Shown: piece after piece, positions 1-5,202 of the stretch
How the letters are laid out: each line of letters starts with the position of its first letter
How positions within the stretch are numbered: position 1 is the stretch's first letter
Source: CAVURW01 sp963743595
GTDB lineage: Bacteria > Verrucomicrobiota > Verrucomicrobiia > Methylacidiphilales > UBA1321
Length of the DNA stretch: 5,202 bases
Direction of reading: 5' to 3'
Assembly: GCA_963743595.1 (NCBI GenBank)
Contig: CAVURW010000083.1
Coordinates: forward strand, 1 to 5,202
The notes under the pieces: generated by a model
Seen by the model: the letters and a program-made list of their open reading frames with translations, nothing else
What the model was told of the DNA's origin: nothing
Database searches by the model: none
Position numbers and translations under genes: made by a program

Positions 1-1
1 T

Positions 2-2500
2 CGACAGCTTACCGAGCAGATTCGTAAGGAGGCGGACGACGCGTCGGCGGAGGTGAACAATAATGTCATCGACGTGATGGAGGTGCACCAGCAGCTCTAT
101 CTCGATCGAATTCGGGCTTCGATTGAGATGCTGAAGCGCGATACGCTCGAGCTCGGGGCACCCCACCTGATCGGCCCAGTAAAAGTCGGAAACGTGACGG
201 TAAATGACTTGGCGTTTGGTTCCACCAGCATCGCGCACAACACGAAGTTTGTGGACGACGTGAAGGATCTTTTGGGGGGAAGCTCTGCCATCTTTGTGGC
301 TGATGGCGATACGTTCACCCGGATTAGCACCAATGTCATTGGCGAGGATGGGAATCGTGCTGAAGGGACGACGATTGATCCGACAGGCCAAGCCGTTGTT
401 GCTCTGAGAAAAGGCGAGAAGTATGCGGGAATCATCGATATTTTAGGCGACTCCTATTTCGGTGAGGACGAGCCCATCTTTGATTCTAAAGGCAAGGTCG
501 TTGGCGTCTGGTATGTCGGTTTCAAAGTCGAGGCGCTTTCGTCCCTCATGACACGGATTAAGTCGATGAGCATTTTGGAACACGGGTTCGTGGCGTTGTT
601 TGATAACCACGATCGCTTAGTGGCTCATACCTCGGGCGTTGATGAGAAGAACGTCAATCAAATCTGTGACGTGTTGGTGAAATCGAAAGAGACTAACGAG
701 CAGCGGACCAGTGATTGGTGGGTGCGTAAGATCTCGTTTTCGCCCTGGGGTTATACCGTCGTCACGGCCACTTATTACCCGGACGTCGCGTGGCGCGCGG
801 TGAATGTCGTGTGGCTGATCTTCAGCGTGATGGGCGGCATTAGTTTGTTGGCTCTTGTGGCGCAAGGTGCGGCCTTGATTCATACGCAACAATCCCGGGA
901 AGAGGCGGAGAAAGCACGCGCCTTGGCCGAGGAAGCGAATCGTACCAAGAGCGCCTTTCTGGCCAATATGAGCCACGAATTGCGCACACCGCTGAATGCC
1001 ATTATCGGCTACAGCGAAATGTTGGCGGAAGAAGCCGAAGATGACGATGGGCGGGTCGACATGGTGCCGGATCTGCAAAAAATCCGGTCCTCTGGCAAAC
1101 ACTTGCTCGCGCTGATTAACGATATCCTCGACCTCTCGAAAATTGAGGCGGGCAAGATGACCCTGTACGGCGAGGAATTTAGCGTTCCTCAAATGGTGCG
1201 AGACATCGCCTCCACCATCCAGCCACTATTAACACAGAACGAAAATAAATTGGAATTGGTCTGCTCGGATGATATCGGAATGATCTTTTCTGACTTAACC
1301 AAGACCCGGCAGGTGCTCTTTAACTTGCTGAGTAATGCAACTAAGTTCACCAAGAAAGGAACGATTCGTCTTCAGGTGAAACGTGATTCTTCCCACATCC
1401 ATTTCACAGTTCAGGACACGGGAATCGGAATGTCTCCAGACGGATTAAAGAAGCTTTTCCGCGAGTTCACTCAAGCCGACAATGCCACGACTCGAAAGTA
1501 CGGCGGTACCGGACTGGGCCTGGCGATCAGTAAGCGTTTTTCTGAAATGATGGGCGGCAGTATACGAGTGGAGAGCCAAGTCGGCGTGGGCTCCACTTTT
1601 CATGTGGTATTGCCGACAAAATTAAAGATTCCCGACGAATTAAAACCGGAATCGGTGCATGAGAAAAAGCCTAGTCTGGACAAACCTGCCGAGCCCAATT
1701 CGCCAAAGGCACCGCAGGACAGTCACTCCAGCGTTCTGGTGATTGACGACGACTCGGATGTTCAAAACTTACTCCGTCGCATCTTGGAAAAGGAAGGGCT
1801 GTCCGTAATCGTTGCCAGCCACGGTGAGGACGCACTGCGTCTCGCGGAACAGCGCAGACCCTGTCTGATCACGCTGGACGTGATGATGCCTGGGGTGGAT
1901 GGCTGGGCCGTACTCAGCGCCTTAAAGAAAAATCCGCATACTCAGGATATCCCTGTTGTCGTCATATCGATTGTCGATAACAGGCCCATGGCCGCCTCAC
2001 TTGGTGCCGCTGACTATATTTTGAAGCCGTTCGATCGCGAGAAAATCATCCGAGTCCTTGACCAATATGGCCCGCGCTCGACTATGCCTGACATCATGGT
2101 CGTGGAGGACGATGTCAATAGTTACGACATCGTCTCCAATGCGTTGAAGAAAGAAGGCTTCAAGGTTTCGTATGCGACCAACGGCAAGACCGCACTTCAG
2201 ATGCTCCAAGATTCCCAGCCGAAAGTGATCATCCTGGACTTGATGATGCCCGACATGAACGGGTTCGATTTCATAACGGAATTTGCAAAGCGCAAAGGTA
2301 ACAACGAGATCCCGATTATCGTATTCACTGCCAAAGAGCTGACGCCTCCTGAGCGAGAACTCCTTAACGGGTCGGTGGCGAGAATTATGATGAAGGGCAT
2401 GCAAGACATGCACGAAATGGTGCAAGAAGTGCGGCGGTTGATAGGCACGGCCTCAGTGGTTGAACAGAAATCTCAAAGCGAGTCGGAGAAAGCATCATGA
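2..2500 (+). CDS. Cache-domain hybrid sensor histidine kinase with two C-terminal receiver domains (5' partial)
   Basis: This is a membrane sensor kinase that should autophosphorylate on His and pass phosphate to receiver domains. The frame is open to the window edge, so the start and probably a first membrane helix are missing. Residues are counted from the codon at base 2 (832 seen). A Cache_3-Cache_2-like extracytoplasmic sensor spans about 40-257, with the typical DILGDSYFGEDEPIFD and VVGVWYVGF segments. A membrane helix lies at about 267-293, followed directly by a short charged helix with no clear HAMP. HisKA has H325 in SHELRTPLN. HATPase has the N box (N441, N445), G1 DTGIGM (472-477), G2 GGTGLGLAI (501-509) and G3 GVGSTF (528-533). 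REC1 has D582/D583, D626, S656 and K675. REC2 has E702/D703, D746, T776 and K798. All key catalytic residues are present, so it should be active. The signal sensed is unknown; Cache domains usually bind small molecules. Its stop overlaps the next start by 4 bases. Confidence 0.95.
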   Translation, partial: RQLTEQIRKEADDASAEVNNNVIDVMEVHQQLYLDRIRASIEMLKRDTLELGAPHLIGPVKVGNVTVNDLAFGSTSIAHNTKFVDDVKDLLGGSSAIFVADGDTFTRISTNVIGEDGNRAEGTTIDPTGQAVVALRKGEKYAGIIDILGDSYFGEDEPIFDSKGKVVGVWYVGFKVEALSSLMTRIKSMSILEHGFVALFDNHDRLVAHTSGVDEKNVNQICDVLVKSKETNEQRTSDWWVRKISFSPWGYTVVTATYYPDVAWRAVNVVWLIFSVMGGISLLALVAQGAALIHTQQSREEAEKARALAEEANRTKSAFLANMSHELRTPLNAIIGYSEMLAEEAEDDDGRVDMVPDLQKIRSSGKHLLALINDILDLSKIEAGKMTLYGEEFSVPQMVRDIASTIQPLLTQNENKLELVCSDDIGMIFSDLTKTRQVLFNLLSNATKFTKKGTIRLQVKRDSSHIHFTVQDTGIGMSPDGLKKLFREFTQADNATTRKYGGTGLGLAISKRFSEMMGGSIRVESQVGVGSTFHVVLPTKLKIPDELKPESVHEKKPSLDKPAEPNSPKAPQDSHSSVLVIDDDSDVQNLLRRILEKEGLSVIVASHGEDALRLAEQRRPCLITLDVMMPGVDGWAVLSALKKNPHTQDIPVVVISIVDNRPMAASLGAADYILKPFDREKIIRVLDQYGPRSTMPDIMVVEDDVNSYDIVSNALKKEGFKVSYATNGKTALQMLQDSQPKVIILDLMMPDMNGFDFITEFAKRKGNNEIPIIVFTAKELTPPERELLNGSVARIMMKGMQDMHEMVQEVRRLIGTASVVEQKSQSESEKAS
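2485..2490 (+). promoter_or_regulatory. Ribosome binding site for the single-domain receiver gene
   Basis: GGAGAA sits six bases before the ATG at 2497, inside the last codons of the kinase gene. It supports this ATG as the true start of the receiver gene. With the ATGA stop-start overlap it suggests translation coupled to the kinase. Confidence 0.6.
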
Positions 2501-2871
2501 CGAAAATATTGATTGTAGAAGACAATGAGCTGAACCGAGACATGCTCTCGCGGCGCCTGACAAGAAAAGGTTACGAGATCGCGATCGCCGTGGATGGCGG
2601 GGATGGTTTGGCCAAGGCGGATTCCGAATCCCCTCAAATCATTCTACTCGATATGAGCCTGCCCGTGATGGACGGCTGGCAGGTTGCAAAGGCGGTTAAG
2701 GCCTCCGATAAACTAAAACACATTCCGATCATCGCCCTCACAGCCCACGCCATGGTCGGGGATCGGGAACAGGCCTTGGCTGCCGGTTGCGATGATTACG
2801 ATACCAAGCCCATTGACCTGCCCCGATTGCTCGAAAAAATCGAGAAACTCCTCAAGAAAGAAAACGAATGA
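2497..2871 (+). CDS. Single-domain response regulator (CheY/DivK-like receiver)
   Basis: This cytoplasmic protein of 124 residues is one complete receiver domain with no output domain. The acidic pocket is E8/D9, the phospho-acceptor is D52 in the LLDMSLP motif, the switch residue is T82 and the conserved lysine is K104 in TKPID. The segment LTAHAMVGDREQALAAGCDD is typical of DivK-like receivers that follow hybrid kinases. The length matches a stand-alone REC domain, and no linker or tail remains for DNA binding. The ATG overlaps the kinase stop as ATGA, and its own stop overlaps the phosphatase start in the same way, so the three proteins are probably made together. It likely shuttles phosphate, acts as a phosphate sink, or regulates a partner allosterically. 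The sequence does not tell these roles apart. Confidence 0.95.
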   Translation: MTKILIVEDNELNRDMLSRRLTRKGYEIAIAVDGGDGLAKADSESPQIILLDMSLPVMDGWQVAKAVKASDKLKHIPIIALTAHAMVGDREQALAAGCDDYDTKPIDLPRLLEKIEKLLKKENE

Positions 2872-4385
2872 ACCCTCCTAACGACTCGCATCCAGCACGT
2901 GATCCCATCATCGAGTTGCGCCACGATTTGCGTACTCCACTGAACCAGATTATCGGCTATTCGGAGCTGCTGCAGGAAGAGGCGCAAGACTCTGGCGAAA
3001 AGAGCTTGGATGAAGATCTGGCTCGCATTCTTTTCGCATCGCGGAATCTGTTGGGAATGATTAATAAGGTCGTCGATACACAGTACCTGCAAGTCGTGGA
3101 CCGTCTTCCCGACCTGAAAAACCTCAACGCCGAGTCCGTCCCGCATCCCAGCCTTTTCTCGTCGGAGGACCTCGCCGTTTTGCTCCCAAAGATCAATAAC
3201 GACAGCGACGTGCCGCCGCCCCAGTGTATCAACGCGAATATCTTGGTTGTCGATGACGACCCACAAAACTGTGATCTCCTTTCCCGTCGCTTGGTCCAGG
3301 AAGGTTATTGCGTTTTTCAGGCGGGCGGTGGCCGGGCCGCACTTGAGAAATTGCGGAGCGACGTCTCAATCGATGTGGTGCTGCTGGATGTTTTGATGCC
3401 AGAGCTGGATGGCTTTGAAGTCCTTGTTCAAATCAAGTCGGATGAGAAACTGCGGCACATTCCGGTCATCATGATCTCCGCACTCGACCAGCTCGATAGC
3501 GTTTTGCGGTGCATTCAAAATGGTGCCGACGACTACCTGGGCAAGCCGTTCAATCTGACCTTCCTGCGTGCTCGTCTTGGTGCTTCGCTTGATCGCAAGC
3601 GCCTGCGGGATCAGGAGCAGAAGACCTACCTCGCCTTAAAGAAAACGCAGGATCAGCTGGTGGAAGAACTTGCAGAAGCCGACGCCTATGTGCGGACGCA
3701 ATTGCCGGAACGCATCACCGGACGGATCGTTACCGACTGGGAGTTCAACTCATCGTCGTCGTTAGGAGGAGATTCGTTTGGATATCGCTGGTTGAATGAT
3801 CATTGCTTCAGCATGTACCTGCTGGATGTGTGCGGGCACGGGGTGGGTGCCGCGTTGCTCTCCATCTCTGCGCTCAATACGATTAGCGGCCAAGCGCTAC
3901 CGGGAGTCGATTTCCACGATCCGAAACAGGTTCTCGCAGGGTTGAATCTTGCGTTCAACATGGAGCGCCATAACAACATGTACTTCACGCTGTGGTACGG
4001 CGTTTACGATTCCCGAAATCAAATGCTCTCCTATGCGAGTGCCGGTCATCCACCCGCCTTTTTGTTCGCGCCTGACTCAACCGGTGAACCGTTGCAGCTG
4101 CGAACCCATAACCTGTTTATCGGTGGATTACCCGATATCGAATTCACTCAAGACGCAGTAAAAGTTTTGCCCGGCTCGCGGCTCTACGTTCTGAGCGATG
4201 GCGTGTATGAAATTCGCCGTCCGAATCTCCCAATGATGAGTTTAAAGGATCTCGCCGATTTCCTTCACGCTCAGCCGAGGGAGAGCAAAACCGTTCTGAA
4301 AGATCTGTGGACGATGGTCAAAACGGCGCATGGAGAAGGAGTGCTGGAAGACGACTTTTCCGTCATGGAATTTCGCTTTACCTAA
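2868..4385 (+). CDS. Fused HisKA-like segment, receiver and PP2C/SpoIIE-type serine/threonine phosphatase
   Basis: A soluble 505-residue protein predicted to be a phosphorylation-controlled Ser/Thr phosphatase. Residues about 12-72 resemble a kinase DHp/HisKA helix pair with H19 in RHDLRTPLN, but no ATPase domain follows. After a Pro-containing linker (about 75-120) comes a complete receiver at 123-240: D129/D130, phospho-acceptor D174, S204, K226. A charged, probably coiled helix (about 240-275) leads to the PP2C domain (about 280-505). This has the metal-binding motifs GGD (300-302), D320 in LLDVCGHGVGAALL, D444 in LSDGVYE and D495/D496 near the end, so it should be catalytic. The signature MYFTLWYGVYD plus YASAGHPPA fits RsbU-like receiver-phosphatases. 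Known relatives dephosphorylate anti-sigma antagonists; the substrate here is unknown. The start is the ATG overlapping the previous stop; no strong Shine-Dalgarno is seen (AAGAAAG at 2854-2860), and the next in-frame Met is residue 64, inside the DHp segment. Confidence 0.93.
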   Translation: MNPPNDSHPARDPIIELRHDLRTPLNQIIGYSELLQEEAQDSGEKSLDEDLARILFASRNLLGMINKVVDTQYLQVVDRLPDLKNLNAESVPHPSLFSSEDLAVLLPKINNDSDVPPPQCINANILVVDDDPQNCDLLSRRLVQEGYCVFQAGGGRAALEKLRSDVSIDVVLLDVLMPELDGFEVLVQIKSDEKLRHIPVIMISALDQLDSVLRCIQNGADDYLGKPFNLTFLRARLGASLDRKRLRDQEQKTYLALKKTQDQLVEELAEADAYVRTQLPERITGRIVTDWEFNSSSSLGGDSFGYRWLNDHCFSMYLLDVCGHGVGAALLSISALNTISGQALPGVDFHDPKQVLAGLNLAFNMERHNNMYFTLWYGVYDSRNQMLSYASAGHPPAFLFAPDSTGEPLQLRTHNLFIGGLPDIEFTQDAVKVLPGSRLYVLSDGVYEIRRPNLPMMSLKDLADFLHAQPRESKTVLKDLWTMVKTAHGEGVLEDDFSVMEFRFT

Positions 4386-4386
4386 G

Positions 4387-5202
4387 CTAATTACGCATCG
4401 CTTCAAGCGAGCGACTGAGCTGATGCACGGTCCACACGATTCGCTCGTACTGGCTGAGCATCGCCAGAAGAATAATTCGCTCTTCGTGACCCATAGACTG
4501 CTCCTCGTTCATGTAGTTGCGACGTAAGCCATCCATCGTGTCGCCGGGATTCGCGGTGATTAAATTCAGCATCTCGACATCCTCTTTGCCACCACTAATC
4601 GCATCAATGCTCGTACGCAATAACGCATCGAGAGCCTCGATCACATTGTTCTCAAGCGAGCGGAGCGCACCACTCGGCGGCGCTCCGTGCAGGGCCTGGA
4701 CGACCTGCCAAACCCCGTTTTCAATTTCACCGAAAAGACTGAGCCGGTCTTGTAATTGAAGCAGCGCAACCGAAGCGCTATGCGATTTGTTTGGACGATC
4801 CGAAAGGGCCGCTAAAAACGACTCCAACTCGATCTTCAATGCCTGCGACGCATTGTGCAAAACGACCGGCTCGGCAATCGCTTTTTCGGTCTCTTCAATG
4901 CGCAATCTCTGCAGGTAATCGGGCAATCGCTGAACTAGATTCGCCCATTCACGTTCTGCCAAACTCAATCCCGTCTCAAAGTCCTGGACCGCCGCGTCAT
5001 TGATAAAACGAGGACGCGACAAATCTTGTTCAACTGTTGTCGGTGCGATCCGTTCCAGCCATCCGGGCATCCACGGAATCGTCGCGTATGTGAAAATCAC
5101 GCAAAGCGCCTGTTGCACCAGAAAGTAGGAGGTCAGGTGGGTCTCCGTAGCCCCTTCAGAAACGGAGCCGAGCACTCCCTGAAGAATCTGGAGATGCGTT
5201 AG
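4387..5202 (-). CDS. Probable Na+/phosphate cotransporter family protein, C-terminal part (5' partial)
   Basis: The frame is open to the right edge, so only the last 271 residues are seen; the GTG at 5175 is not taken as the start. Residues below count from the codon at 5202-5200. Residues about 24-50 form a hydrophobic stretch (YFLVQQALCVIFTYATIPW) that looks like the last membrane helix. The rest is a hydrophilic, mostly helical cytoplasmic domain. The segment SRPRFINDAA (62-71), followed by a helix with AEREWANLVQRLP, and the final region GLRRNYMNEEQ...ERIILLAMLSQYERIVWTVHQL resemble the PhoU-like C-terminal domain of NptA/YjbB-type Na/Pi cotransporters. The QSSSAT transport motifs of that family would lie outside the window, so the family call rests on recall of C-terminal patterns only. 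It could be another transporter with a PhoU-like tail. It is convergent with the phosphatase gene, one base apart, and so not in that operon. Confidence 0.65.
   Translation of the reverse strand, partial: LTHLQILQGVLGSVSEGATETHLTSYFLVQQALCVIFTYATIPWMPGWLERIAPTTVEQDLSRPRFINDAAVQDFETGLSLAEREWANLVQRLPDYLQRLRIEETEKAIAEPVVLHNASQALKIELESFLAALSDRPNKSHSASVALLQLQDRLSLFGEIENGVWQVVQALHGAPPSGALRSLENNVIEALDALLRTSIDAISGGKEDVEMLNLITANPGDTMDGLRRNYMNEEQSMGHEERIILLAMLSQYERIVWTVHQLSRSLEAMRN

Noticed and set aside
53..55. GTG as the start of the sensor kinase
   Set aside because: The frame is open upstream to base 2, and the upstream codons (RQLTEQIRKEADDASAE) continue the same helix expected between a first membrane segment and the Cache domain.
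49..77. GGAGG followed by ATG at 63, looking like a ribosome site and start
   Set aside because: That ATG is out of frame with the kinase and meets a stop after four codons.
617..1192. Long antisense open frame opposite the kinase core
   Set aside because: It lies opposite conserved Cache, HisKA and HATPase-flanking sequence, has no recognisable domain and a composition typical of a shadow frame. Other antisense frames at 97-435, 1997-2448, 2796-3266 and 3800-3988, and plus-strand frames opposite the transporter, were rejected for the same reason.
3656..3663. GCTGGTGG, identical to the E. coli Chi site
   Set aside because: A single copy inside a coding region of an organism that does not look enterobacterial; an eight-base match is easily chance.
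4661..4687. Inverted repeat of 8 bases (CGGAGCGC / GCGCTCCG) with an 11-base loop
   Set aside because: It lies inside the minus-strand coding region and has no T run on either strand, so it is not a convincing intrinsic terminator.
5173..5175. GTG as the start of the minus-strand gene
   Set aside because: The frame stays open to the window edge and the visible part is only a C-terminal membrane helix plus soluble domain, so the gene is more likely cut by the window.
1..5202. CRISPR arrays, tRNA/rRNA genes, insertion sequences, long direct repeats
   Set aside because: None were seen. The only internal similarity is between homologous REC and HisKA domains at protein level.

Overview
The window holds four protein-coding genes and almost no non-coding DNA. 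Two genes run off the edges. Three plus-strand genes overlap start-on-stop and form a signalling operon: a membrane sensor hybrid histidine kinase (5' end outside the window), a stand-alone receiver protein, and a receiver-linked PP2C/SpoIIE-type serine/threonine phosphatase. A fourth gene lies on the minus strand, tail to tail with the phosphatase. It looks like the C-terminal part of a Na+/phosphate cotransporter family protein, with its 5' end also outside the window.

Layout: bases 2-2500 encode Cache sensor - transmembrane helix - HisKA - HATPase - REC - REC. Bases 2497-2871 encode a single REC domain. Bases 2868-4385 encode an isolated HisKA-like (DHp) segment - REC - coiled linker - PP2C phosphatase. 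Base 4386 is the only base between the convergent stop codons. Bases 4387-5202 (minus strand) encode the last membrane segment and the cytoplasmic helical domain of the transporter-like protein. No RNA gene, insertion sequence, CRISPR array, promoter or convincing terminator was found. The operon promoter must lie upstream of the window.

How the genes may work together (inference): an extracytoplasmic ligand is sensed by the Cache domain and the kinase autophosphorylates. Phosphate is then distributed among up to four receiver domains: two in the kinase, one free and one on the phosphatase. The only visible output is the phosphatase. In the RsbU/SpoIIE family this usually dephosphorylates an anti-sigma-factor antagonist (STAS protein) in a partner-switching pathway. 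No STAS protein, anti-sigma factor or DNA-binding regulator is in the window. The most unusual point is that the phosphatase starts with a kinase-like phospho-acceptor helix, with its histidine intact and very similar to that of the upstream kinase, but has no ATPase domain.

Organism: a bacterium with moderate-to-slightly-high GC (judged by eye, not computed), rich in multi-domain two-component proteins. Similar architectures are known from Verrucomicrobiota, Planctomycetota, Nitrospirota and Cyanobacteria. I lean weakly to the first two but cannot fix the taxon. Each protein belongs to a recognisable family, so I see no clearly new system, only an interesting variant of a kinase-phosphatase module.
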